Assembly: GCA_019973155.2 (NCBI GenBank)
Contig: BPQB01000034.1
Span: 124,001-188,000, forward strand
Reading direction: 5' to 3'
Origin: Phanerochaete sordida
Taxonomy: Eukaryota > Basidiomycota > Agaricomycetes > Polyporales > Phanerochaetaceae
Length of the DNA stretch: 64,000 bases
Shown here: positions 51,200 to 62,448 of the stretch, piece by piece
Layout: the number at the start of each line of letters is the position of its first letter
Numbering within the stretch: the stretch's first letter is position 1
Made by a program: the position numbers and the translations under genes
Notes under the pieces: generated by a model
Database searches by the model: none
The model's input: the letters and a program-made list of their open reading frames with translations, nothing else
What the model was told of the DNA's origin: nothing

Positions 51200-52022
51200 A
51201 CTCAATCGTTCTTCACAATTAGATATGTCTTCTCTACAAATACTACAGATATACAGACAAATTACTGTTTGCCCTGATCTCCATAGCCCCAGCGGTATAC
51301 ACCCACGCCAACGCCTTCGGTCCGTGCCTCAAGCTATGATATCTGCGCCCCCTCGCCACTAATATGGCGATCCGAGAAAATATCTGCCTTTCCTGACGAC
51401 GTGCACACCGAAACTCAACAAGCACAGCCTGTTGTCTGGCGTTGTCAGGATCGAGTCAAGTGTCGCCGCCACTCTTGCTGGTTATACGGGAATCAAGCGC
51501 TCTACCTTCGACTACAATGGCGTTCCATGGACTACGGTTGCTGTCACCGAAAAGGCCTTTCATGTGCCCTCAGCATCAATCAGGCCCGAGCCTCGGCAGT
51601 CCTTATACTTTACACCAACGCAACTACACAACCGATGCAGTCTCGTCGTCCCTCCTCCTTCAGGGCATCGCCACTTTGCTCGGAAAGACATGGTCTCGAA
51701 GGTAAGCGATATAGCCTGCCTTTATATCCGAATTTCCGGATAACATGTCGTCGCGACGAGCTGTGAAAGGTAGCCCTTGTATACGCCTGTATGCAGCAGC
51801 ATATAAACGTCCTGCAACTAACACTGTTTTTGCGTCCGTAGGCATTTCTCGCCCGCCTCGCCCTGTCACCTGAGAGATTCCGCGACCGTATCGATTCTCA
51901 ACATCGTCAGCGTTGCGATGTCGCGGATGTCAATAGTCACAAAGACCCAGGAGGGTGGTGGAAGTACGTGTATACCTCAGCTTGGGACGTTCTTCTGAGC
52001 TCTTGCCTTCACAGCTGTTCCG
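51200..52022. other. Interval between HET genes with unassigned open stretches
   Basis: Plus-strand reading at about 51432-51710 has YNGVPWTTVAVTEKAF, faintly like the PW-containing start of the HET modules. It is followed by a possible 130-nt intron (GTAAGC near 51702, TTTTTGCGTCCGTAG near 51841) and an open stretch ending near 51965. It may be the 5' part of the next gene, a relic, or noncoding. No model could be supported. Confidence 0.35.
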
Positions 52023-53973
52023 ATGGACTATACCGACGCTAACGAGGACCTTGTCATCCCAACTCAGCAGGCGGAACAGGAGGCGGAACAGGGTCGTGCA
52101 GACCGCCCAATCACGCCTGATGAGCCCGTGTATGCCCCAGAAGACGCGATCGCCGCTGCGTCAACCACTGCGCCAAACGTTCCCCCGGCGTGGCCTCCAC
52201 TTGAGCAATATGACAAGCTTTTCCGCATCTTCCACTGGCTCTCCGCACACGCCGAGCCGGTGGACGAGTCTGAGACGTCGGTGTCAGCTCCTCATGCATA
52301 CCTGCGATGCCCGGGAAGATGCTGCCCTGCCAACACCGAGGAAGACTATGATCAGGAGGTTGAGCGAAAGGGAAAGGCCGGTGAAAGCTGGCCGTTGCCA
52401 AAGCCTGGGTATCCCATGGGACCTAAGGATATCAAGGGCTTCGCTGGAGCCGTATGGGCGAGTATTTCACGACATATTACTTCGACATCGACTGAAACTT
52501 ATCTGTCCAGAATGACGCCTTTCAAGGTCTGCTCGACGACGTGCTGCTGAACGCGAGGTTGATCTGCCCGGAAGAAGTACGTACCACGAACTTGTGCCCT
52601 TCCTGAAAGCGTATCTGACTATATTCTGACGTGCCTGCGTAATCGAGAGCATCTCTCTGCCCTGGCATTGCCTTCTTGATGGACGCAAGCGCGTTGAACG
52701 TTGCTGCGAGCGTCCCCCGTGGTCGACGAACGGCAGAACCTGTTTCGTCGTCCTCCCGCGCTATGTTGAGCACCGTGTGGAAGAGAAGGCCTGCCCGAGC
52801 GATGTCCGCCGAAACCGCGACCGGCTCTGGGCTTCGATGCAACTCGCAGTGTCTGGAGCTGTCCCCGAAGAACGGCTTTTCGTCGGTGCGGGCAAAAGGC
52901 ATTCCTACACCCTTCGTCCAAGTCCGCGTTCTTGTGTTCCGTTGCAATGGGTGCACCGTAGTGCCTTCGCCATTTCAACCGATCTCGCAAACCTTCGATG
53001 TCCATGGCTCGGCGAAAACATGCTCTTGTCATTGTTCAGCGACATTGTGGGCGTCCCATGCAACTGGCAAACCGAAGAGATGCGGCAATGTTTCCAGCAC
53101 GTGCGTAGAACAGCACGCGATTTCGGCGAAGCGTACGGGATCCTGCGACCACATTTCCGGTGGATCCAAGAGAATGGCCACTCGGTGGAAGCAATACCGT
53201 TTGAAGCCATCATTCAGCGATGCCAGAAGAAGGATGACTGCTGGGTCGACCTGAACGAAGCGAACGCCATTGACGGCGAGTCTGCAGCACGACCGCAGCC
53301 ACGGCGCGTATGGGATCTCTACAGCAACCGCGTGCTCCCCTTCCATCTCGCATGCCCAGCGAACTATAATCTCACCGCTCCCTGGCTTGTGACAGATATC
53401 CGCGGCAGCGCTGTACGGGATCTCGTCAAGACGCGGATCAATAGTGAGCAGTGGTCTCTGTCCGTCCCTCACGATACCTCGCTCGAACACGTCCGCGTCG
53501 AGCTCCTGAACATGGGCGCCGAGTACGTCTGGCTCGCAGAGCTGTGTGTGCCGCTGCGCGGGCGCGAGGGGACGGGACCGCTCGACCTCGGGGCGGCGGC
53601 ACCGGACGTGAAGGCCATGGTGCACCTGATCGAGCGCGAAGGTGCGACACACATCTTATATCCATGCGGACTCGGAGTCCCGACATCGTTGTCCCGCTTC
53701 GACGGCGCATTCGAAGCGCTGCGTGCATTGCGCGGGGTGTGGGCGTACGAGAAGAAGTGGGGGTGCTGGCTACCGGGAGGGCTCATCCCAACGGCCGCTC
53801 ACGACGTAACTGCGACAAGACTGCTCTTCGACGAGGAGCTCCGTAGAGGGGAAGTGATCTCTTCTAGAGTCGTCCAAGCGATGAACGTTGTTCCCGCGAT
53901 CTTTGGAATCCTAGGCCCACGCAGGACTCTCGAAGCGTTTGGGTTTGTTCCGGACCAGTTTTTGCGCGATTAG
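52023..53973 (+). CDS. Short divergent HET-family protein with distinct N-terminus
   Basis: 606 aa from exons 52023-52451, 52511-52576 and 52648-53973. The introns (59 and 71 nt) are placed so that the family start block reads through in frame (LPWHCLLDGRKRVERCCERP, then PWSTNGR). The first 165 residues (MDYTDANEDLVIPTQQ ... NDAFQGLLDDVLLNARLICP) do not resemble the other family members. The middle keeps the family layout: RLWASMQLAVSG, ARDFGEAYGILRP, RRVWDLYSNRVLPFHL, then a HET-like core (VRVELLNMGAEYVWLAELC). In that core the WLDVLCLRQ motif of the others is altered to WLAELCVPLR, so Asp and Gln are lost. It stops at FVPDQFLRD, about 300 residues before the end of the other members. It could be a degenerating copy or a regulatory variant. 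The first intron end and the start are less certain. Confidence 0.75.
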
Positions 53974-54267
53974 CCTACAGCTCCCAGGCTTAGTTTGCTT
54001 TTGTTCCATGTGATTAGGTGTTCAGCCTTAATCTGAACGATTTTTGTCTTGAACCCGTATGGATGGCCATTTCATTATGCTCGCTGGCTAACAAGAAGCT
54101 GAACTCGTATCGACGACGCATCAGTAACGGTATAACAGGGGGGAAGAGCTAACCGGCGAGGATTTTATCCTTCCCAACGAGCCTCGAGAGTATATCTGAA
54201 TGGACCCAACATAATCTCTTGCTAACGGTGCTTATAGTACAAGTGTTCTCGTGCCGGTTTCAAAGAT

Positions 54268-55214
54268 TTAGGCAGTAAACTTCTTGGCACGTAGCTCCGC
54301 GAAGCGCTTCTTAAACGACTGGAGGACGTGGTCCTACGAACATGTGAATAATCAAGGCAAGAGGTTATGCCAGATCATGTACTCACCCTGTCGAAGGTCG
54401 AGGCGACTGCAGGGTGAGACTGAACAGCCTTCGAATACTCCTGCCAGCGCGCGAGGCGGGGCGAGCGGATCAGACTAAGAATCCTCTGGCCCTCGCCCTT
54501 GCCCTCGGGGTAGCCGCCAAGGTCGTTCTCGAGGTTGAGTTCTGCGCGTGCGAGGAAGGGCGCGATGGCGATGTCAGCCGCGGAGAACTCGCCGATGGCG
54601 AAGCCCTGTTCGGGGAGCAACGCCTGGAGCGCCTCGAGGGCCTGCACCAGCGGCTCGGGGTCCGCGCCGTTGTGCAGCACGGCTGCCTGCGCAGGCCCGA
54701 ACTTCGTCGACACGGCATCGATGAAGAGGCGCGCCTTCGCGCGGAGCACGGGGTCAGCGGGCAAAATGCCCGACTCCGGGAAGAGGTCCGCAATGAACTC
54801 GACGAGTACGAGTGACTCGTTGAGCTTCACCGACTCGGGCGAGGGCTGGTCCGCGGGGACGTCGGGTCCGCCGTATGCGATGGCAGGGACCTGCGAAACG
54901 GGATGTTGGTAAGGTGCCTGCCGTGGGTACGGACAGGTAACGAACCTTGCCAACAGGGTTAACCTTGGGAAGGTACCACTCGGGCTTGTTCCTGAGGTCG
55001 ATCTCATAGCGAGTGTAGGGAACGCCCGCGACAGCAAGCGCGATCTCAGCCTACAACACGTTAGAAACGGCATTACTGAGACAATTTGCCAGCACTCATT
55101 ACCCTGTGGGCATAGGGGCAGATCTAGCGTGCGGCGAAGGGTCAGAACTCAGGAATCTGCAGGGCGCGACACTTTCAGTACCTTAGCGGTGTAGAGGGTG
55201 ATTCTCTCGGGCAT
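54268..55214 (-). CDS. Omega-like glutathione S-transferase
   Basis: Cytosolic transferase using glutathione; omega and related fungal classes act in thiol transfer, reduction and detoxification. Starts at the ATG at 55214 (MPERITLYTAK). Small exons follow: ICPYAHR alone, then AEIALAVAGVPYTRYEIDL, then the long exon starting VPAIAYGG, and a last exon ending AELRAKKFTA at 54268. The thioredoxin-like half is residues 1-95. CPYAHR carries the Cys seen in omega GSTs instead of the usual Ser/Tyr, and ESLVLVEFIADLFPE gives the glutathione-binding Glu-Ser. The helical half has FSAADIAIAPFLARAEL. Introns are GT-AG and phase 0. The neighbouring P450 on the same strand could share detoxification tasks, but nothing in the sequence shows co-regulation. 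Confidence 0.88.
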
Positions 55215-55528
55215 GTCTGTCGCTGGAGGATTTCGAGGAAACTCGTGTCGCGACTCCACTGTCCAGCTCTGCTCTTATACGTCGGGGGGATGAACCCTTC
55301 GCGCAGCGCGATTACGCACGATGAGCTCATCGTGCTTATCAAGCAGCATTCCCATGCAGCGCCTGGATCCCACAGCACGACCTGGCGCGACCACGGCCAT
55401 CGCGATCCATCGCATGATATGCATTCAGACGTCGTCAGATGACAATGTCGCTGCGTGCTCTTGTCCATCTCATGCTGACATATCCAACGCATGGGAGAGC
55501 CGCAGGCCAGCAGCGCAGTTACCACCCT
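55215..55528. other. Intergenic between GST and P450 genes
   Basis: 314 bp, containing the GST promoter and 5' UTR plus the P450 3' UTR. No ORF of interest. Confidence 0.5.
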
Positions 55529-57737
55529 TTATTCAGACTGCACAGCGTGCAGGATTAGATCTTCCGCTGCCTTCGAACGAGGAACTATCGAGCAAGGAAA
55601 GGGCCGTGGATGGCTGTTTAGGTGAAGGGTGGCTATGAGCATCGCTTTCAGTGCCGAATACTTTTCGGAGGGAGCTGACCTAATAAATCCATCGTACTCA
55701 ATTTGAGGGGTGATTTCAGCTCCACCTTGGTCGCGAGCCTTCGCGAAGTTGAAGACGTAGAGCATCCGCGCTATCGCGATGAAGATAGAATTGTGCGCGA
55801 AGTGCATCCCAGGACAGATTCTGTGTGGGCGTGAGCCATCGCAAGAGAGGTCCGCGCGCCTCATCACACGCACCTTCGCCCAAAACCAAAGCCGATGACG
55901 GCAGGGTCTTCTGAACGGGATAGCGTCCTGAGACGTCCATTCTCGTCTAGGAACCTCTCCGGCACAAATCTCGAAGGTTCAGGGAATATATTTGCATCAT
56001 TGAGCATGGTCCTATGGGTCCCTGGTCAGCGTCACGCACGCTCAAAAAACCGAGCAGTGTACCATATGTTGGCCCAGAATACCGTACCCTTCGCGAAATG
56101 ATGGCCTTCATATACATCGTCTTGCGTTAGACGATGAGCCAACCCTACTAATCTTCAGCGAACCTCAGGATGCGACGACATAGAGTTCTGACCAAGGGGT
56201 ACGGAGGTATTCCAGCGGAGCACCTCCAATACTATTGCGTCGATGTACGGGAGGTTGGAGCGATCCGCAAAGCCGGGAAGACGGCCCCATGATCCACCTA
56301 TGACAGTGTCTAGTTCAGCCTGTGCGCGCTTCTGTATTTCCGGGTACAGGGTCATCGCCAGTATGAGAGAAGCCAGCGAAGACGGCGTCTACAAACGGCA
56401 TCAGCTACGTGTGGGGCAGGTCCATAATATAACGCACCGTATCAGCCCCGCCTAGTTGCAAAATAAAACGGAGTCAGGTTCAAAACAAGCATGTGCTACG
56501 GACAGGAACGTTCGCCTACCGGAGTAGAGAGAGGCAGCGGCTGCCTTGATGAGTTCCCCCTCAGCAGCTGTAGGTTCTACTTTCTCATCGATGTAGCTGG
56601 CTACAAACGACCTAGGCACTGCTCCCTTCGCCTTCAAAGCTATTGAATGAGCCTTCACGAGCCAGATCAGCAGCCATGCGGACATACCATCTCACATTGC
56701 ACAAAATCGTATGGCACATCGTACAGTCGCTCGCGAGACTGACGCATGACTTTCGCGTCCTGTTGGAATCTCGCACCGGGGAACCACTCTGGGATATGCT
56801 TCAGCCATGGTAAGGTGTCGACCATGTATGCACCGGGGTCCGAGGCGCGCGCGAAACCTTGCATGGCCTCTTCGGCGATATTGACCAGAGCATCTTGATC
56901 AGTATCTTCAGAGACCTCGTATCCGTACGTGAGGTAAAGGATCAGTGCCCCAGTAGATCTAAGGGCGAGCAGAGATGAGAAACGCGGCATCGTAGTACGC
57001 ATGCACTCACTGCCGAACATGCGTCATGAATTTCTCCGGCGCGATCAGCAAACGTCGAAGGAGTTTTGTCGCGTTCTTCTCTTGTGCTGCTAGCAACGTT
57101 GGCTCTTGGGCTGCTCGGGGGCCCATGAACTGCTGGAACAGTCGTCGGAACTCCCGAAAGCGCGGACTGTGGGGACCGGGAGCGTAGCCAAGTCCTAGAT
57201 CCCATCCGACGCTGTGAACATGAGCTACAAGGGCATCGTAGAGAAGGCAAGTATACTCACAGTTCCCCTGCCATCACCGCCTGTGGCCTGTCGGAGTATA
57301 TTGCTCCTGCGACGGCGCAGCGTCACCCGACGAGCACCTGCAGGAGACAGCGGCACACAGTCGCACCTCTCGCGTCGAGCAGGTCGCTAGCAATCTGCGC
57401 GGACCCGATGATCACAGTGGGCTGGCCCATGACTGAGATCTGAACGATATCGCCTGGACATGGCCGTCAGTCTCCGCGCCATCGACGCGACGAAGGGCGC
57501 GTGTCTGTGCGTACCATACTGCTTGGTCCACTCGTCGAACTTCAGCCATTGTCTGTCATGCGGAATCTGGTACGCATTCCCGACGAATGGAAGGCCTGGA
57601 GGTCCTGGAGGTCTGGTCGACGCGAAGGTGGCCCGCTTTGCGACCCTGCGACTCAGAGTGCGCCCGAGGTAGAACAGCACGTAGCCCAGAACAGCCAGCA
57701 AGGCCGCGTCCACGCCAGTCAGGAGAGAGACAGCCAT
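55529..57737 (-). CDS. Cytochrome P450 monooxygenase
   Basis: Membrane-anchored heme monooxygenase; substrate unknown. About ten exons between the ATG at 57737 and the stop at 55529, all joinable with GT-AG introns. N-terminal anchor LLTGVDAALLAVLGYVLFYLG (residues about 5-25), then the proline hinge RPPGPPGLPFVG. The substrate-recognition part contains GPHSPRFREFRRLFQQF. The I-helix reads GGADTTPSSLASLILAM (AGxDTT-type oxygen-activating motif). The K-helix EVLRW gives the ExxR pair. FVPERF is the PERF motif. The heme loop FGFGRRICPGMHFA carries the axial Cys. One intron near 56640 is only about 35 nt, short for this genome. All catalytic motifs are present, so the gene is probably functional. 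The family (CYP number) cannot be told without a search. General type: basidiomycete P450s used in xenobiotic or secondary metabolism. Confidence 0.92.
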
Positions 57738-58153
57738 CGATTCACGTCAAGGAGCGTGGGTGCTCTCGCGATAGGAGGCAAGAGGATTTGCACATGCTGA
57801 CCAGGTGAGATGAAGTTCGGAGGCAAGATATGCTAGCCGCCGAAGTCTATGCATTGAACCACTACACCTCGTCATTCCTGCGTACGCAGTTGAAGACACG
57901 CAGAGATGGTTGTGTTATACGAGTGTATATATCCCGCCTTCTTCCATTCCTAAACTAATGAAGTTGCAACAAGTACAGACAGCGGGCAGCGCGGGCTGTG
58001 CATTGCACGGTATGCAAGAACGTGCGACAGGGGGAGGGGGGTCCGAAAAATGTACAAGAATAAGTGAGCATTGAAAGGTGTGTATGCGTACTTGATTGTC
58101 GTCGAAAGCATGTAGGTTAAGACATAAATGAAAAGAGAACGAATAGCACGACC
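57738..58153. other. Intergenic: P450 upstream and HMG-CoA reductase downstream
   Basis: 416 bp between two minus-strand genes. Nothing coding was recognised. The part near 57930-58130 is AT-rich and likely 3' UTR of the reductase gene. Confidence 0.5.
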
Positions 58154-61100
58154 TCAGGCCTTGCCGTCTACAATGTACCCGTCGCGCACCGTCGCGGACA
58201 TCGCCAACGAGCTTGGTGGCCGCTTCGGCACGTCTGTCCGAGGCGCGTTCCACACGAGTGGTGGTGTCATCGGGCCCGGAGTTACGGGTCGTGACGTGCT
58301 CGGCGTGTTCAGCTGCGAGCGGTTGTGCGCGAGATGCGCGCGTACGAGGTGACCGGCGGCGAGCGCACTGATCAGGGAGAGCTCGCCGGCCATGACGGAC
58401 GCGGCGATGATGCGGGCAAGCTGCTGAGAGTTCTGGCCAGGGTTTGTTGGGTGGGCGCCCTTGATGCCGAGCATCTCGAGGACAGCTTGTTGAGGCGCGA
58501 GCACTGTTCCGCCGCCGACGGTGCCGACTTCGATACAGGGCATGGAGACGGTCATGAGCAGATCCTCGCCGTTGTTTGTTCTAGAGGGAATGTATGTCAG
58601 CAACCCTGAAGTATCAACCTAGTACAAGGACTTACGGTTCCATGAGGGTGATGCAGTTTGAGCTTTCGACGTTCTGCGCAGGATCCTGACCAGTCGCCAA
58701 GAAGACCGCAGTGAGGATGTTCGCCGCATGCGCGTTGAAGCCGCCAACGGAGCCGGCCATCGCGCTGCCGACGAGGTTCTTCTTGGTGTTCAAGTTGCAC
58801 AGCGCGTCGACGGTGGTCTTCAGCACGGTCTTGACGATCTTGCCCGGGATTACGGCCTCGGCGACGATGCCCTTGCCACGGCCCTCGATCCAGTTGATCG
58901 CTGCGGGCTTCTTGTCCGTGCAGTAGTTGCCCGAGAGTGCGAGGACGACCATCTCCGGGAACTCCTTGCTCAAGATCTCGAGGGCCTTCTCCGTCGCCTT
59001 CGAGATCATGTTCATGCCCATCGCGTCGCCGGTGCGCGTCGCGAAGCGGACGTACAGCGTGCGGCCCGCCATCGCGCACTTGATGTTCTGGAGCTTGGCG
59101 AACCGGGACGTGGACTCGAAGGCCTCTTTGATGATAGCGTAGCCTTCCGTGCTCTCGATCCACGCGCGGGCAGCCGCGGCTTGGACGATATTCGGGAAGT
59201 CAATGGCCGGACCGCGAGTCATGCCGTCGTAGGTGAGGACGGTCGTGACACCTCCACCAGCGTTAAGGGCCTTGCATCCACGAGAAGTCGAAGCGACGAG
59301 CGTGCCCTCAGCAGTGGCCATGGGGATGGGGAACGACACGCCGTCGATCTTCAGGGGACCAGCGATACCAAGTGGGAGAGGCATGTAACCGATGACGTTC
59401 TCGCAGCAAGCACCCATGACGCGAGAGTAGTCGTAGCCCGTCATAGGCACATCGGAGTGCTCAAGAGTCTTCGTGTTCGAGGCGCGAGCTGTTGAAAGGT
59501 TAACGAATGTCACCACAGCGAACGGTCCGGACTCACAGATCAACGCGCGGCGAATCGTCACTGCCCTCTCGAAGTCACCCAGCATCTTCTCAAGCGCATA
59601 CGCAGCGATCTTGCCGTTCTGGGCGAGGATGATGACCTCCTCGTCGGTGAGCAGAGACAAGCTAGCAGACACGGGGCGGGGGCCGTTCTCGAAGATGTCA
59701 ATGATCTCGTCCAGCGACCGCGTGGGCTCGTTACGGGCACGTTCAGCACGGGCGACGGCCTCCGCATGGAGACGTTCCTGCTCAAGCTTGGCGTCGACGG
59801 TGTTGAGGTCGACAGGGATGCTGAGCATTGGCGGCTTCTTCACGGGTGCCTCAACAACGACGGGTGCGGGCTTCGGCTCGGGAACTGGTGCAGGTGCTGC
59901 AACGACAACTGGTCCGATGCTCGGCATGATAATTGGAGGCCTGGGGGATTCGCAGACCTCTTCTTCGGCCACCTTCTCGGAGACGCGTGCACGCGAACGG
60001 AAGCGCACGCTGCCACGGATGATCGGGAGACCGGTGCCGGCGGCGATGCCCTTGAGCAGGAACCCGTTGAGAGCGACGCTCATGCAGAGGATGACGACGA
60101 TCCACTTGGACATGACCGGGTCGCCGACGAGCGTCGACCAGCCGGACATGAAGTTCTCGATGACCTCGCCAGTGTTCTTTTCCGTGGTTCCGGTAGCGCC
60201 AGAGAGAACGCTCGAGACAGAAGCAGTCGGGTGGGCAGGCGAGGCAGTCGAGATTACACGGACGTGGACTGGGGGAGCAACCTTGACATAAATAGCAGCT
60301 TCGTTGACAGCAACGGTGCTGGCTTCGGCGTCGACAAGAGCAGAGAGGACGCTAGAGACCTGGGGTGCAGTGAAGTCGACGCGCGGAGGAGGGAGAGCCT
60401 GGTCGACGTTAGCGCGGGGTGTGTGCTTATGGTGGCGCGCGAGAGCCGTCGCCGGGGTGAGTGTCGTGCAGAAATTAGTAATGTGCAAAGTGAGGAAGGC
60501 CGCAAGCTACATGGTAGCTATTAGAAAGAGACCGCCGCATATAATGTATTGTCACGCACAATTAGAAGCTTCAGCCTCGCCATAGGGTTAACCTCGAACT
60601 CCTGGCTCGCGTTGAGGGATGCACCCTTCACACCGATGAGGGCGGACGAGATGCGCTCGCGGAGGCTCTTCGGCTGTGCAGGGGCGGGCGCAGCCTTGTT
60701 TGCGCTGCGGGCTAGCGAAGACTTGATAGCGGAGGACGACGAACGACGGAACGACCTGACCATCTTAATGCGACGGACCTGTCCCGGGGCATCGTCAGTA
60801 CTGGTTTGCGCAGACAATTGGTCGGGGCGGATGGGGAAGGGAGCACCGTCGGGCGCTTGAGCGTGAGGCCGTGCGAGCCGGCTCCCTTTCCTAGCCGCGC
60901 CCAAATTTCCACTCACCTCGAGCATGATAGTCAGGACGGCGCTGTAGAAGGTGCCAAGCATGACGCAGTCGAGGACCATGGCAATGCTAGCGAGAGCACA
61001 AAACTCGCGGAGGCCGCCGACCTTGCTGTTCGCGCCGATGAGCAACACCGCGACCTCCAGCGCGTAGTCGCGCAGGATATAGTTGCCCGTCTTGTCGAGG

Positions 61101-62448
61101 GCCTCCAGTATCACGTCGCCAGCGGGCTTCATCCGGCCATCTTCCTGAGGCTTGAGAGCCTGAGGATGAGCGAGCACCTCGCGGGCGAGACGTAGGGGCT
61201 TCTCGAAGCCGACGGTGCAGACCAGGAAGGGAAGGGCCTCCGACAAGCAGATGGGATCGAGGGGAATATCGAGGGCACGGCAAAGCGGGAGCGTGAAGAG
61301 GAATGCGAAGACGGAAGACATCATGATACCCGCCGAGAGCCAGAAGTTAGAACCAAGGGCGCGCGATTTCCAGAAGAGACGGAGGAAGGTACCGTGCATG
61401 AGCACGTATCCGAGGAGGACGACAAAGATGTCGAGCGAGTCGGCCTTGCTGGCGAGGTCCCAGAACCGCATGACGAGTGCCCAAAGAGCGTACGCGACCC
61501 ACTTGCTGCTCTTCATCTCGCCGATGGACTGGATGCGCTTGGGATTCTGTATCTCATACCGCGTGCCATTGACAGTCAGCGCAGTCATGCGCTTGAGCGC
61601 GTTGACCCAGTCTTCCCGTGCGCCAGGAGCAAAGCTGAGCGTTACCGTCGAGGAAGACACGGAGGTGAAGCATGGGACGGACGACGCGTTGAGCCCAGGG
61701 ACGTAGCAGATGGAGGAGTACGAGTTGCCTGAGAGCGAGTTGACAGCAGTCGTAAGACGCTCGGCAACTGGTGATAGCGAGAATGCGTCGGGTGACGACT
61801 GTAATGAGAAGGCATTGAGCATGCAGATCACTACGGAGATAAGGACAGGGAGCGTAGGCCTCGTGGCTGCTTCCGCGGACGAAGCGGTGTCATGAGGCGC
61901 CGACGCGACCCTACTGCGCCGGACTCCTCGTACGACCGTCGCGTCGACCGTCTCTGCACCGAGAGAACCAGCAGAGGCGGCCGCCGAGTCCGACGGGCGG
62001 CAGCGAGGAAGAACCTATCGCGTCCCATCGCGTCCCATCACGCTATTGGCTAGGGTGTGAACGCGTTGGCGGCAGCCTCGAGTGACCCACGTCGCAGCCG
62101 CAGTTCGCGCAGGGCAACAGCACAAGGCCAGTCTCGTGGCAGGACACTCACCTTGCGCGCTTTGTCATCCAGGCCAAACACGATCTGCTGGAGCTCAACA
62201 GTCGGATCCTCCCCGCGCTTCAGTGCCGAGTACCATTCGCGCTCGCTGATGGGCACCCATTCCGAGCCGGCGAGTTTCGCGTGCGCCGGACGAAGGCTTG
62301 ATGGGAACGTCGGGGCAAAGAAGGATGAGTGCTTGATGCCATCGAGGATGTGGAAGTACGCGAGGGTAGCGAGGACGAAGACGAAGACGATGGTCTCTAT
62401 GGGCGAGAAGACGGTGTGCAATGACAGTGGCCTGAGGAGGGCACGCAT
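58154..62448 (-). CDS. hmg1: HMG-CoA reductase, full length with sterol-sensing domain
   Basis: ER membrane enzyme reducing HMG-CoA to mevalonate with NADPH, rate-limiting for ergosterol and terpenoid synthesis. Exons: 62448-62152, 62014-60917, 60778-60560, 60506-59537, 59488-58636 and 58580-58154; 1287 aa. The N-terminus has one span ([18 protein letters not shown]), then a lumenal part. The sterol-sensing region is at about residues 250-400 ([20 protein letters not shown] ... [18 protein letters not shown]). A long linker leads to the catalytic domain (about 800-1230): [34 protein letters not shown] (catalytic Glu), [21 protein letters not shown] (Lys region), [12 protein letters not shown] and [20 protein letters not shown] has the catalytic His and the Ser that AMPK phosphorylates in animals. 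Intron 1 (137 nt) has a 10-bp tandem repeat (GCGTCCCATC). Nothing is missing. Confidence 0.96.
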
